DNA of 64,000 bases from Euonymus europaeus (lineage: Eukaryota; Streptophyta; Magnoliopsida; Celastrales; Celastraceae): NCBI GenBank assembly GCA_963580455.1, contig OY756967.1, positions 5,416,501 to 5,480,500 of the forward strand, in the 5' to 3' direction. The position numbers and the translations under genes are program-made. Position 1 is the first letter of the stretch. The number at the start of each line of letters is the position of its first letter. The notes below the pieces were generated by a model. It did no database searches, had not been told where the DNA came from, and saw only the letters and a program-made list of their open reading frames with translations. Below are positions 34,479 through 47,389 of this stretch, in pieces.

Positions 34479-37400
34479 TCAAACAGTGTAGGATTGCTGA
34501 ATTGTGTCTATGTCAAGACCCTTCATTCTCACCACTGATTCTACATGCCCTTTCAATGTAGTTAATTCTCTCAGCCTGCAGCAAAAATAAGGGTTTGTGA
34601 GGTAGGGAATAGACAACCTCCAGCTTAGGATTTCACATTAAAGTCTTGGTTGTTTAAGAAACTGTGCCACAGTGATTCTAAGAGTAGACAGTAGATGATG
34701 CATAATGCCATGCAAAACATATTTACTTACAAAGACAAAAAAGAGAGGGTAAGGCATATTTGTGCGAGGTTGAGACACGGAGCAATAAAGTAATTTAAGT
34801 TCAGGTTGAAACTTGTACCTTGCAATTTCCGCTCGTCTTTTTGCCTCTTCAGCCATCTGGTTCAATTCAGTGAAACTATTGCGTTCAGTGAACATCTTGG
34901 TGTCGGGCGCATGCAGCCCATGTAGGGTTCTCTGAGCATGTGCCCATTTAAGCTCACGCTCTTCCTTCCCGAAATCTTTCTTCCTCGTGAAGGCAATCTG
35001 GAAAACAGAAATTATATCAGTAAGTGGTAAGCAAGGGCTCGACCCTTCAAAAGATTACTCTAATAAAGCATTGTGATTTCCGTACCCTTTGCTCAATAAC
35101 AAGATCCCAGGCCTTCCCACTGAGGGCATATCGGATGACGAACTTTATAGGATCAAGTGGAAAGTAGAAAATGAGGTTATAAAGCCAAACTACTCCAGCC
35201 CAACCCCATCCAATCCCTTCTATTGCAGCAAAGCTCCAGTTTGCATAAACAGCAATCAGCGTAGCTATCTGCTCGCAGAAGAAATCAACCGATCGAAATA
35301 CTTCCAATTGTCATACTAAGAACATCCAAAGAAATGGAGGAAGAAGCACAAGTTTACTCACCAGCTGGGCAATCACAAAAGCTGTTACAAGTAAGAGACC
35401 AGGTCGCTCAACAAAAGACCAACTCCTAGAGCGTGTCACGAATATGAGGGCTTGACTGATAGTGCTCACTTGCAAGTATATAGCCGACGCAAGCTTTCTG
35501 GTGTGTTCTTCATCCTTTTGTCGTAGACTAGAGACCCCAAATGTACGCTGAAAATCAGATGATTCAAGCAACTGAATAAAAGGTGGAGAAACCAGCAAAT
35601 ACATCAGCTGGAAAAATTAGACACCTAACCATCTATTCAAAATAACATAAAGATTTTGCGCGAGTTCAGTAGTCTTGATGGTTTTCCGAAAGAAAACTCA
35701 GTCTTACAGGAAAGAAATCTGTCTCGTACGCTGCCCAAAAGAAAATCACCGTCATCATTGCCAAGTAACCACCAAGAATGATCCCTGTCGTGAAAATCTC
35801 CGCCAACTTCCAGCTATCTGGCAGAGGAGAGGGTTTCACCCTGTCCTTTGATATTGTCATGATGGTACCTGGAACGATGTAGACCATTAACGTAACAGCT
35901 AAAAAAACACACGAAGTAATATGAAAGAAATGAAGGCTAGAAAGCATACAAACCATCATTAAGAATAGCAATAATCAGCACCATGAAGGGTGGAAAGTCA
36001 AACTTCCAGATGAGGGCCAGTAACATAAAGCCAAGCTGCCATAAAAGGAGGCAAAACTAAAGATTCAGCTATACAGAAATATTCAGACACAGTATCCTAA
36101 TGCCAACACCAAGCTCACCACAATACGTATCGTAATAGAGACAGCGTATATCTGAAACAAGAACAAAAAACATTGGTAAATGAGCAATGTTGTTGTAATA
36201 ATAAGAAAATCCACTAAAAAACATAGATTGCAGAAGCATTAGCAACAGTAAATTAACGGCAGCTGCAATTTATCCATGCAAGAACAACAACGCACACCAT
36301 TCTTCTAGACTACACAGAATGAGAACCTATGCTTACCGTATAGTTTTTCATCCTCTGGAATATTGCCCGACTAGTTAGCACGGCACTAATGATAACACTA
36401 AGACCAGGTTCTGTAAGGACAATGTCAGAAGCACTGCGAGCTGCATCAGTTGCATCAGCAACAGCTATGCCAATGTCAGCTTTCTTAAGAGCAGGGGCAT
36501 CATTAACTCCATCACCAGTCATTCCGCATATATGTTTTCTGGCTTGCAACCGTTTCACTATCTCATATTTATGCTCTGTACCAGAAAAAGGAAAGGCCAA
36601 ATAAGCATGGGTGGAAGAAGAAGCATGATCTGATCTTAAACAAAAATATACTGCATGGTATTACTATCTACTTATGCGTTCAATAACTCCAATGCTAGTT
36701 ACTCATCAGAGGCCTCTCCCAGCAGGATACACAGCTCCTGATTATCAGTTACTGGGTGCGACAGGACTTAGACCAAGGTTACTAAAGGTTATCCAGTGAA
36801 CTAATATCGGTCTTCGATAAAAAAGGAAAGAAAACTATACCGGGGAAAACACCAGCAAACCCGTCAGATTTTTCAATGACTTCATCGACAGGTAAAGCAG
36901 CAATGGATTCATCCTTGTTCTGTCCAAGCAATGCTGACGAAGGATACATGTTGGTCCCCATTCCTAGTCGACGTCCTGTCTCCTTCCCGATTGCTAGTTG
37001 ATCACCTAATGAAGATTTAAAATGGTAAAGGTAAAGGTAGCAGTAAATGAAGATCAGTCAGTAAACAAGAGGAAACAAAAAATCGTGAAAAAAACCTAAA
37101 GATGGAAGAAGCCACAGGAGAATGTCCAATATATTGAAGATAATTTAGAAGGAAAAAAAAACATGGTTCATTTTCATAAGAACATCGGTTTTAGAATGAG
37201 AAACCACTACATAACAATGATACTCCAAAAAAATACCCACCAGTGATCATTTTCACATTTACCCCGAGATTCAATGCTCTTCGTATTGTATCTGCACTAT
37301 CATGTCTAGGTGGGTCAAACAGTGGCATGAGGCCAATGAATTTCCATGGACCTCCTGGATTTTCTTTCCTTCCATCAGGAACTTCCTGTGAGCAAGTTGA

Positions 37401-40400
37401 CAATAAAAACATTAACCAGGAAACAGACAGAACGCCCACACTGAGGCAACAAAAGGAGCCAAAAGGAAGAGTTGATAACCATACCTGGTATGCTACTGCA
37501 AGAGAACGTAATCCGCGTTCTGCAAACTTATCAATAACCACATGAACTCTACGTTCTATCTCTGATTTATTGTGTACAAGATTCAAAATCTAATAATCAA
37601 ACCACATGAATCAGTAACTAAGAAAAGTAATATTTAAACCATCTGTGATATGCCATGACTTTACTTGCTGTAAATCTTACCTGCTCTGGTGCACCTTTAC
37701 TGACACGATGCATTTTGCCTTCACTGTCAATATATGTCAGAGCTGTTCGCTTGTCAGTTGGGTTAAAAGGAAGGAAGTGAACTTCTTGAATACCAGCCCG
37801 TGCCTTTTTTTGATAGTCCAAAGCAAAAATGCAGAAACACAGATTAGTGAAGAAATTAAAGTGACATAATATTGTAGAAAAATTCATTTCTATGCTTTGG
37901 TGTGAATGGACAATCCATATTTGTTCCTTAGGTTACAGATTAAATAGAATAAATCTCAATAAATTCACCTCCTTGGGATCAGCCAACATCCCCACTATGG
38001 CAGCATCAATTGCATCCTGATTTTCCACCCGGGATGCTCGAGCTGCCATAAGAACAACAGTGTCTGCGTCCACTCCTTTGGCAAATAACTAAGCAAAAGA
38101 AAATAAAACCAATGATTTGGAATAGATGAAAATATATCCAAATGGGGCCAAAGAGAGGCAAATTGATACCAACCTCAATAAGATTTTTGTCCACACTAAG
38201 CTTGTTCAAGGTCAGAGTTCCAGTTTTGTCACTGCAAAGCACATCCATGCCAGCCATTTCTTCGATCGCTGTCATTCTTTTTGTGATGGCCCCCTGTTGC
38301 ATGTAATTAATGAAAATTTGCTACAAATAAATTGGCAGCCACCAAGCCATGATCTCTTAAATTTAAATCACTGCAATAGCAAATATTACCAACCTGCTGG
38401 GATAAGCGATGAGAACCTATTGCCATTGTTACAGATAAAACTGTGGGCATGGCAATTGGAATTCCTCCAATAAGAAGTACTAGCAAATTGTCAATTCCTG
38501 GCCGGTAATCCCGGTGTTGAATGGGATACATGACAATGATCTCTATTATCATCCCCACGGCTATTGAACATATACAGAAATTCCCTATGGCAGTCAAGAC
38601 CTGTTTGATGCAAAAGGAGTGTGTAAGTACAAGAGTACACAAAAAGGAAACTGTGGATTAAAGGGTAACAACATCCATTAAGTAGTCTGAGAATGATTCG
38701 TGCCATTAGAGGCAGAGAGAAATAATTTAGAAAAGGGAATGCAGGAACTAAAGTTAAATCATTATGTTAATGCATATTGCAAAACAAATGTATATTGGAT
38801 AGGAACCATTCATACACCCATCAACTCCAAGAGTTATCTCTATACATATTTTTATCAATCTTTCTCCTTCATCAGTGTGTCATGTGGTCTCCATACCTTA
38901 GCAAATTTCTATCTGTTTTTCTGTATAATAAAACAACAAACAGACAAATCTCCATTAACATCTTCTTACCTTTTGAAAGTGCCCGACTTGATTTGTCGAA
39001 TCTACAAGGTGAGCAGCCTTTCCAAAGAAGGTATGAACACCAGTGGCAATGACCACTGCTTCAATCTCTCCCTGTTTGCATGTAGAACCTGAATAAACAC
39101 TGTGTCCAGGTCCTTTAGTCACAGGAAGAGACTCACCCGTAAGTGCAGACTGCAACCTCCAAATAATCACGACATAAGGCAAATACTCTTTAACCAAATC
39201 AATCCAAATTCAGCCTACAGAAGATTGAAGGTTGTCAAAGCACCTGATCAATTTTCAATGGGTCACCTTCGAGGAGACGAGCATCTGCAGGAATGATGTC
39301 TCCCAGCTTAATACTAACAATATCACCAGGGACAAGAACGGATGCATCCTCCTCACTCCACTTTCCATCTCGGAGAACCTAAATTGATTGTATTTAAAGA
39401 TAACATGATCCCATTTAACCAGAAAACATCATGCAACTCTAAATTGATGGTAGTATAGAACTCAAGGCAAAACTCAATTGGAAGATGATATCCAAGGATG
39501 AGAAGAGTAAGCTTCATTTAATCACACCTTAGCTTTAGGTGCAAGATGAGCCATGAGAGCAGCAGCAGCATTACCCGCATTGTTCTCCTCAATAAAGCTT
39601 ATTGTTGAATTAATCAGAAGCAGAGCAATAATACCAACAAAGTCTTGCCAGTCAGGAGGTTTCCCCTAAAACAGACAAACCAAAGTTACCGAGTGAACAA
39701 ATGCATGAGACAAAAACAACGTCTAGAAAGGTTCTCATGTTCTTGTCTAGGACACGAAGGAAGAGTTTACCATGTACACTTGTACATTCATTTCCAATTC
39801 ATAGTATCATGTGATCTAAAAGAACCAAAAGGAAATTCTAGATAAATAATACAAGCAGACTTCATATTAAAAAAGAAATAATAACACAGGCATACTTCTT
39901 GCATCCTTTAAACAGATTGAAAGAAAAACATCAAACAGCAAAAAGATTGAAAAGAAAAAGGGCAAACTGGTAATCATCGTACTCTAACAACTGTCCTTAA
40001 GAACTAAAAAAAAAAAAAAAAACTCACTCCTCCGTTGGCAAGTGCAATGGCCATGATAGCTGCAGCTTCCATGACCCAAGATAGAGGGTTCCACATGAAC
40101 CCCAAGAACTTCAAAAACTTACTCTCCTGCAGAACCCAGAACCATATCCAATCCAAAGTCTAGTCAGTTAATGGCATTTAATACAAAATCCCAAATTATG
40201 AAGAAGTAGATAACAATCATAGACTGACTATAAGCAATTTAATAAGAGAAGTTTATGTATCCTACATTCTCCCAGTTATTTTCATCAATATTTCATCCTC
40301 AAAAGGTCTACAGAAAAATAAAAATAAATAAATATAGGAAACAGAGGAAGCGAAATAGCACCTGCTTCTCCTCAAGCTTGTTGTACCCAAAAATGGTAAG

Positions 40401-40638
40401 CCTCTCTTCAGCAGACTCAGTTGTGAGCCCATTTGCGTTACACCTCAAAGTTTGGAAAACCTCCTCCATGGGAACGTTCTCCTGCACTCAAAACCCCAAA
40501 TCATCACAAGCTATACCCAAAACAGAAAACCAGTAAATTGAAAGAATAAAATATGAGGTTTCTCTGTTTTTTCAGTACCAAATCTACAACTTCCTTCAAC
40601 ACAGCATCCATAGTTTCAGCTTCTGCTTTGTTATCCAT
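34479..40638 (-). CDS. AHA11: Plasma-membrane H+-ATPase (P3A type, AHA4/AHA11-like), complete
   Basis: Electrogenic proton pump of the plasma membrane. There are 21 coding exons on the minus strand: 40579-40638, 40362-40481, 40028-40126, 39528-39665, 39244-39378, 38970-39149, 38394-38600, 38174-38293, 37969-38088, 37681-37803, 37485-37589, 37241-37385, 36841-37005, 36337-36575, 36119-36151, 35954-36035, 35708-35868, 35362-35547, 35086-35268, 34819-34997 and 34479-34575. Phases agree throughout; the product is 958 aa. Key sites: TGES 188-191, the phosphorylated Asp335 in [26 protein letters not shown], membrane Asp690 in AILNDGTIM, and the C-terminal regulatory domain ending QQSYTV with penultimate Thr957 for 14-3-3 binding. 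[16 protein letters not shown] and the tail fit the AHA4/AHA11 branch rather than AHA10. No break was found. Part of its 3' end is duplicated at 30210-30722. Confidence 0.97.
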
Positions 40639-40657
40639 CTCTATTGACAAATCTTCC

Positions 40658-40770
40658 CTGACAAAAAAAAAACCAAGAAGATCTTTATCACAACATCAAC
40701 CAGAGAAGACGAGACAAGCAAAAAGAATAATCAGAAATCAATAGACACAAAACAGAGGACTCTGGTTCAC
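40658..40770 (-). other. Likely 5'-UTR intron of the H+-ATPase gene
   Basis: On the minus strand, ...ctgaaggag|gtgaac opens at 40770 and a T-rich tract ending tttgtcag closes at 40658. It leaves 19 nt of leader before the ATG at 40638. This is a splice-signal reading only. Confidence 0.5.
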
Positions 40771-40930
40771 CTCCTTCAGTTCTGTCTTTTTAGTTTCTAC
40801 TTCTCTATTTCTAGTAGGCAATGTAGAGAGTTGGTACGCAGTCTCTCTCTCTAGAATCTTGAAGTGGCAGCTGTTACTGGGCAGTAAGCAACGATCATGT
40901 ACTTGGCAGGTACACTACAGTCTCTGGTTC

Positions 40931-40937
40931 TATTATA
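40931..40937 (-). promoter_or_regulatory. TATA box of the H+-ATPase gene
   Basis: TATAATA on the minus strand sits about 300 bp upstream of the ATG, with a CT/GA-rich leader (40830-40850) and the putative leader intron between. The predicted start site is near 40900. Confidence 0.5.
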
Positions 40938-41111
40938 TCCCTCCCTCCACGTTTTCTTTGTTTATTCCTATTTTTCGCCATTAGAAGTTACCTCATCGCG
41001 TTGGTTCCTTCTAGTTTTGATGAAAAGTTTTGAAAATCGGATGGATTATTGAATTAGAAAATTCTTCCATTTATGATTCAATCGATATTTGAATTGAGTT
41101 TAATATAATAA

Positions 41112-41149
<38 letters not shown>
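41112..41149. repeat. (ATT)n microsatellite
   Basis: About 12 uninterrupted ATT/TTA units in AT-rich intergenic DNA. Confidence 0.9.
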
Positions 41150-41152
<3 letters not shown>

Positions 41153-41564
41153 GTATAAATAATAATTAAAAATATTTTGTATTTCATAATACTTATAATA
41201 ATATAAAAATACAATTATAACATGGTTCCATTAGAAAATTCAAATCCATTAATAGGTTCTCTAGTCTTCATATAACAAAAAATGTAATATCTCAAATGAT
41301 AAAATTAATAAAAATTACTTGTATAATCATATAATAATAAATTAAAATTAAATTTTCATTATAATTCACATTAAAAAATTTCAATAATGAGCAGAATCAT
41401 ATGTATATTAACTAATTTTTATCATTATCATCATATGAGTCTTTATCTCAAAATTTTGAGGTTGATAACTTGAGTTTATAAGAACATTAACAAAAATTTA
41501 TTGCTAGTAATTTATAATAAATTCAATACTTGAAGCACATGTGTATATACTTATTCCTTATAAA

Positions 41565-41805
41565 ATTCAATTTCACATGGAATTGATGCAAAAATGACTC
41601 CAATGCCCCTTTATTTTTGTAGTTTTTTTTCCAAATTTTTTTTTTGACTTATTAAGTATATAAAATAATAATGTAATAAGTAAAAAAATTATTTTTTTAA
41701 AAAGGTAAAATGACACTGCAAATACTACTAGTAAATGACATAATGGACGAAACACATTTTATTCTCATTCCCACTTGAACCATTTTACATACCAAACGAC
41801 TAGTA
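41565..41805. mobile_element. MITE-like fragment related to 45321-45780
   Basis: Shares aattcaatttcacatggaat, aatgactccaa, a central AT-rich part, and ataatggacgaaacacatttt ... aaccattttacataccaaac with the element at 45.3 kb. Both look like copies of one non-autonomous DNA element. The left end is missing here. Confidence 0.45.
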
Positions 41806-42119
41806 AGTATCTACACACACATTTATTTATTTATTTTTAACAATATGTTACTGTTATATTATTATATAAACGTGTATATATATATATAGGGGGATTCACC
41901 AATAAGTCTTTTTATAAAAATGAGTATTCCATATTTCAATTCACTGCATTCAATTTTTCAATATTCCAAAACGTCCCTTAAATAATTTTGGACAAAACTA
42001 CCCTTATTCCAATAAATCCTTATATGTATGACATATGTTGACATCATCGGATTCTTTTTTTTTTTCTTTTAAAAACTTTAAAACATTTTTATCTCTTAAA
42101 ATACAAGTTGGATGTTTTT

Positions 42120-42760
42120 AAAAAAAATAGATTCATAATCAGCACGAAAAACTCTTTCCAATGAGACTCATGATCGACACGTTTAAATGTTCATTCGTCA
42201 AATCCTCTGAATGAACTCAGAGGATTTCTCAATATTACCCAGAATTCAGAGGATTTCTCAAACTTAACTAGAAATTAAGAGGATTTTGCAACTCACCAAA
42301 ACAAATCAGAGAAATTTTCAAAATTAAGCAAAACAAATCAGAGGAATTTTCATAAAATATGTCAAAAAAAAACTATAGGATTTTTGAAAATCAAACAAAA
42401 AAAAACTAAAAATTTAGAGGATTTCTCAATCTTACCCAAAATTCAGAGGATTTTGCAAATTTACCCATAATTCAGAGGATTTTGCGAAAAATGTTTTTCA
42501 ATAAGACCCATGATCGATATGTTTAAATGTTCATTCATTAAATTTTCTGAATGAATTTAGAAGATTTTTTTAAAGTTACCTAGAATTCAGAGGATTTTCC
42601 AAACTTACCCGAAATTCAGAGAATTTCCAAACTTACCCAGAATTCAGAGGATTTCGCAAAACTTACTAAAACAAAACAGAGGAGTTTTTAAAATTTAGCA
42701 AAAAAAATTCAGATAATTTCAAAAAATATATAAAAAATTATAAGATTTCAAAAAAATTCG
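42120..42760. repeat. Degenerate ~30-bp minisatellite with higher-order duplication
   Basis: Units such as acccagaattcagaggattt-tgcaaact recur many times. The block 42140-42480 is repeated as 42485-42760: both open with atgatcgacacgtttaaatg / atgatcgatatgtttaaatg, followed by the same unit series. Confidence 0.8.
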
Positions 42761-44249
42761 GCCTTGTACAGCCATAGCAGGACGGGACAAAGACCAACGC
42801 ATGCTATCACCCGTGCCCCCAAGTCAATGATAATAAGTAAGGGTAAAAAAGGTTTTAAAAATGTGTTTCACTTAAAATTGTCTTTAATAAAATAAAGTTC
42901 AATTAGTAAAGGACTTATTGGGTTATAAACATTTTAAATAGACTAAATGGAACACCAAGCCTATTTAAAGGACTTTTCACCAAAAAAACCAAAAACCATA
43001 TATATATATATATATATATATTATTTATACATACTTTTGAAAAATATAATATATTTAATTAATATTGTAATTTAAACCAACAAAGCTGTGTAGCTTTAGT
43101 TGTTTAAATAGTCACTCTTAGTGAGAGGTCATCAGTTCTAGTTACAAAGATCACTTTAATTTTTCTAATTTTTCCTCTATTAAAAATGGGTCAACTGATT
43201 CATAGAGATTGCTCAATCCAATCGGTTCAACTAGGAACCAGCCGGTTCACACAAAATGTGTGCGATTATTCGGCACGTCAATTTATAGCACATAGACCGG
43301 ACCAGATGGAGTATCGGTCACTGATTGAACCAGTTTGATTTTCACAATCTTGGTTTTCATACGGTTACTCTTACTGACAACTTTTTATGGATGAAAAATG
43401 TCAGTGTTAGAATTATTTTCTATGTTAAATCTAAAAATAATTTTGTTAGAAATAATATTTCACATAATAATATGTATACTCCCATAATCGTGAGCATACA
43501 TGACTAACATACATGTTTGAGCTTAAACTATTATGTTTTGGGTCTTTCCAAATAAATCATCCACTTAACTTTCTTGTACTCGGTCGATGTAGATTTCAAT
43601 TACTTGTGAATTCTAATATACACAACTTTAAAACGTGCACTTTTCAATTTTTCATCCCAACAATTAAATCATGAACTTGGATTTAATTCCTTTATTTATT
43701 TGGATTCAATAATTAATTTGATTTGTTTTGGTTAGTTGTCCTTTTTACGTTGACTCCTTTTAAAAAAATAAAGGTATTCTTATCATAAAGCATTACTCTT
43801 TTTCTTTTTTTGGAGAGAATAAAACATCACTTTACTCTCTTAATTTAATTTATCTGGGTTTGATAGCTAATTTAATAGTTTTTCTTAGTCATATGTTGAC
43901 TTTTCCCTTTCTTCAAAATAATTATTTTTTGAAGAATCACGGCCAGTCTATTTTTGTAGACTCGTTAAGGTGTACGTTCAAGCACAAAATTTATTTTGCA
44001 GGTTAGTCCAATCTGTTGTATTTTTTATTTTTTAATGAAATAAATTTTTAAAACATTTTATTTTTCAAAATACATGTTAACTTTTTTAAAAAATTGCATA
44101 TTCGAACTTAGCACGTAAAACTTTCTTTAACAAAAACCATCATCGATAGTTTTTAACATACTTTTTTAATTACATTATTTTTCAAAAGCAATTTAATTAA
44201 TATATATGGTATGTAATTGTGTTTTTTTCCACTACTGTAACTTGAACAA
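42761..44249. other. Intergenic AT-rich spacer
   Basis: Contains a (TA)n run at 42999-43021 and a small GC-richer patch (42765-42830, ggccttgtacagccatagc). No coding exon or clear element was recognised. Confidence 0.45.
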
Positions 44250-45110
44250 TAAGTATTAAATCCTAAGGGGAACGGATTTGTCAAACCCTAACGGACTCGT
44301 GTATCGTATTTTCATGTTATATCATAAATAATAAGTGTTAAATCCTAAGAAAAACGGATTCGCTAAACTCTAACGGACTCTTGTATCATATTTCCATGTA
44401 ATTGTAACCTAAACAATAAGTGTTAAACCTTAAAGAAAACGGATTCACTAAACACTAACGGGCTCGTGTATCAGATTTCCATATTGTAATCTAAACAATA
44501 AGCATTAAACCCTAAGGAGAACGAATTCGCTAAAGCCTAACAAGCTCGTGTATCGTATTTTCATGTTTTAACATAAACAATAAGTGTTAAACCCCAAGAG
44601 GAACGGATTCGATAAACCCTAATGAGTTCATGTGTCGGATTTTCATGCTGTAACCTAAACAATAAGTGTTAAATTTAACAGCATGAGAAGGAACGTTACC
44701 CCCTATAATCCCCCCGGGGATGTTTGGATAAAGTATCTCATCAACAATAGCTACGCCCTATTGATAGTGCATTTATCACTTCTTATATTGAGTACCGTGC
44801 AAACTGCGGGGTTAGTAGCCTATTCCTTGATCAACTGCACTTTCAGGAAACTAAGGGAATCTCTTTCCTACTCTTCAAGTCACATTGGTCAGTCACCCTT
44901 CCCCTCTGCTTTGGGTGCGACGGGGAGAGAGCTATGAGGGTCATCCTTCCCTCTATTCCGAAAGAACTCTAATGCAACACTTCCCTTTAGTAAGGAGAAC
45001 AAATTCGCTAAACTCTAACAGGCTCATGCATTAGATTTTCATACTATAACGTAAATAATAAGTTTTAAGCCCTAATGAGAACGAATTCACTAAACCTTAC
45101 GAGCTCGTGT
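44250..45110. repeat. 82-bp satellite with CCCTAA motifs
   Basis: The landmark aataagtgttaaa recurs with aag at 44251, 44333, 44418, 44500, 44582 and 44664 (82, 85, 82, 82, 82 bp), and after an insertion again near 45058. Units contain ttaaaccctaaggagaacg, attcgctaaaccctaac, ggctcgtgtatcg and attttcatg. Two telomere-like CCCTAA motifs per unit are characteristic. Confidence 0.92.
44675..44989 (+). other. Foreign insert in the 82-bp satellite, possibly organellar
   Basis: About 315 bp of balanced base composition splits a satellite unit: ...gtgttaaa[ insert ]ctttagtaaggagaac. It is open on + from 44683 to 44937 (84 aa, MRRNVTPYNPPGDVWIKYLI..., with a hydrophobic stretch LLIVHLSLLIL). Composition and style look like plant mitochondrial DNA, but I cannot name a source gene. 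Treat it as a candidate NUMT, not as a gene. Confidence 0.4.
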
Positions 45111-45320
45111 ATGATCAACATATTGATTAAAATAGTAAAATAATTAATTAAAAGAGAGAAATCAATAGATTTTTCTAAATTAAATTTACTTCATTTAATA
45201 TATGCTTTTCTTGAAAGCCTCCAATCTTGACATGAAATCAGAAAATAAAAATCAAATTAATTAAAAAAACTAATAAGTAGACTTAATTATAAATAAATTT
45301 AAATAAGTGGCCTTACTTTA

Positions 45321-45780
45321 GGGCCTGTTTGGTTGATAGAATAGAGGAAGAATATAGATGGTTTATGGAATGGAGCATTTGATTACATCATTTGGATTGA
45401 TTAAATTTTGAGGGAATGAAATGCTTCATTCCATTCCTTCATCCCTCTTTCCTTCATTTTGATTCCCACCTTTCTAGGTGGGAATATCCAATTCCACATG
45501 GAATGGCTTCTCAAATGACAATTTTGACCCTAATTAAATATTAATTAATATATTGTTATTTTATTTTAATTTGTTAATTTTGACTCCATTTTGTTTATTA
45601 ATTATATATAATTAAAAATGCACAAATAAAATATGTTGATTATACATAATTATAAATGAATGACATAATGGGCAAAACACATTTTCATTCTCAGTATCAG
45701 TTTTTATACATATCAAACGTGAAAATCAAAATCTCATTCCTATTCTACTCAAACCATTCTAAAGGTCAAACGAAATGATT
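45321..45780. mobile_element. MITE-like element beginning GGGCCTGTTTGG
   Basis: Starts with gggcctgtttggttgatag, a common plant MITE end. It has an internal fold-back of ggaatgaaatgcttcattcc type and ends near aaccattctaaaggtcaaac. A related fragment lies at 41565-41805. A target duplication was not resolved. Confidence 0.45.
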
Positions 45781-46784
45781 AAGACCGCTGACGTGTCGTG
45801 GTGAGAATTGCAAAGCGCAATCCCTAATTATGATTACTTGCATTTGACCTGCGCGACACGCAGGCCAATTCGCTGTACTTTTCAAGACCCCAAATCACAA
45901 AAGCAGTTCTTCCCTTTTTTTTCTTTTTTCAATTTTTTTTGTCACTGGCGATCTTCCTGCAGCCTGTATTGGCTTGTACAGTTTCCATGATTTCTAATCA
46001 CGGTTAGAGCAATTGGAATGGTATCGGTCACTATTGGGGTGATTAAAATTAGTATTTAAATTTTATTTTTATTATATAAAAGGTCTAGTTACATACTTAG
46101 CAACATAAACAAAATACGCAATTTTAATTTTCTCGCTCTACACACCCCTCAATGATTGAAAAATGGTTATTTCATCCCTTAATTTAAGTTTTCTCACCCC
46201 ATCACACTCATAATAATTGAGAACATTCAAATTATATTATAGTATATTTTTATTGATTTGTATCTGATATGATATTTTATTCTTTCAATTTTTTCACTCC
46301 TATAATTTAGTTTACGCACCACGAAATTTTGTTTTCCCACCCCCAAATAATTTATAGTTAAAGAATAAATTTATAAAGTAAAATAAACATGTAAATAATT
46401 TTTTTTGACATTGTATATCACATTATGAGAGTAAATTTTTTGATGTGATGTATTAATTTTTTTATGAGATGTGGTGTATTAAATTTATTTTTTTAAAATA
46501 AAAATTCTAAAAAATACTTTTGATCAGTATTTTGGAATGCTACCCATTTGAACCATTTTAGTAGCATTTCAACTTTCTTTACCAAAATATTAATTAGCTA
46601 TTTTGATTAATTTTATTAACATAATTTGACATGGTATCTCAATCAGCATATGTGTTATCAATACAAAATTAAACCAAACAGTCAAAACATTTCGATAAGA
46701 ATATAAAAATCTTTCAACGTTTCAGATAATAGTAAGTGCTAAAAATTAAAAAGAACATGCATAAACAGATTTTGTAATCTCAGG

Positions 46785-47018
46785 CTATGCTTGGGGGAGG
46801 TGTTGGGAGAAGTTGGATTATGAAGGGTTGGGGAGGTTGGGTTGGGAGGGTTCATAAAGTGAATCCTTATTTGATATTTATAAGTATTCAGAGGGGTTGG
46901 GATAAAAAAAGTGTTAGGAGGGGTTTATGAATACCTCTGAATATCTTGAGGCATTCGTGTCAAGTAAGAGTTTAGAGGTGTTCACTTCCTCCCAACACCT
47001 CTTCCGACCAAAGCAGTG
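46785..47018. mobile_element. Fold-back MITE (GGAGGTGTTGGGAG ends)
   Basis: The left end gcttgggggaggtgttgggag and right end ctcccaacacctcttccgacc are inverted copies. Inner arms also pair (ggttcataaagtgaatcc with tcacttcctcc; tattcagaggggttgggat with aatacctctgaatatc). It is about 230 bp and has no coding capacity. Confidence 0.6.
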
Positions 47019-47389
47019 AATATAAAAATTAACAAACTTATATATGGAAGTTTGTCATTGGCATGAAAAAGTAAACACGATAAATGAGAAATCCTTCGCA
47101 TTGTAGGAATCAAGTGTTTTACTTGAACGTGTGTCCTGGCGTGTCTGGTCTCTGAGCTGTGTGTGTGTCTTACAAAAGTGTTTTACTTGAACGATAAATA
47201 GTTTGACTGAGACTGTAAAGAAATAATTAAACTTGACTAGTATGGATATTGACATTAATTGAAAGGAACAATACTCAACAGACTAAGATTTTAAAAATAA
47301 ATTGATTACCTAAGAGCTAGACAATGCGTTGATTTGTGTTGGTGACACATTATCATAAAGTATCGATAAATAAATCATATTTTAGGAGT

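Noticed and set aside
44683..44937. 84-codon frame as a functional membrane-protein gene
   Set aside because: There is no promoter or intron context, it sits inside a satellite unit, and I recognise no family. A chance or organelle-derived frame is likelier.
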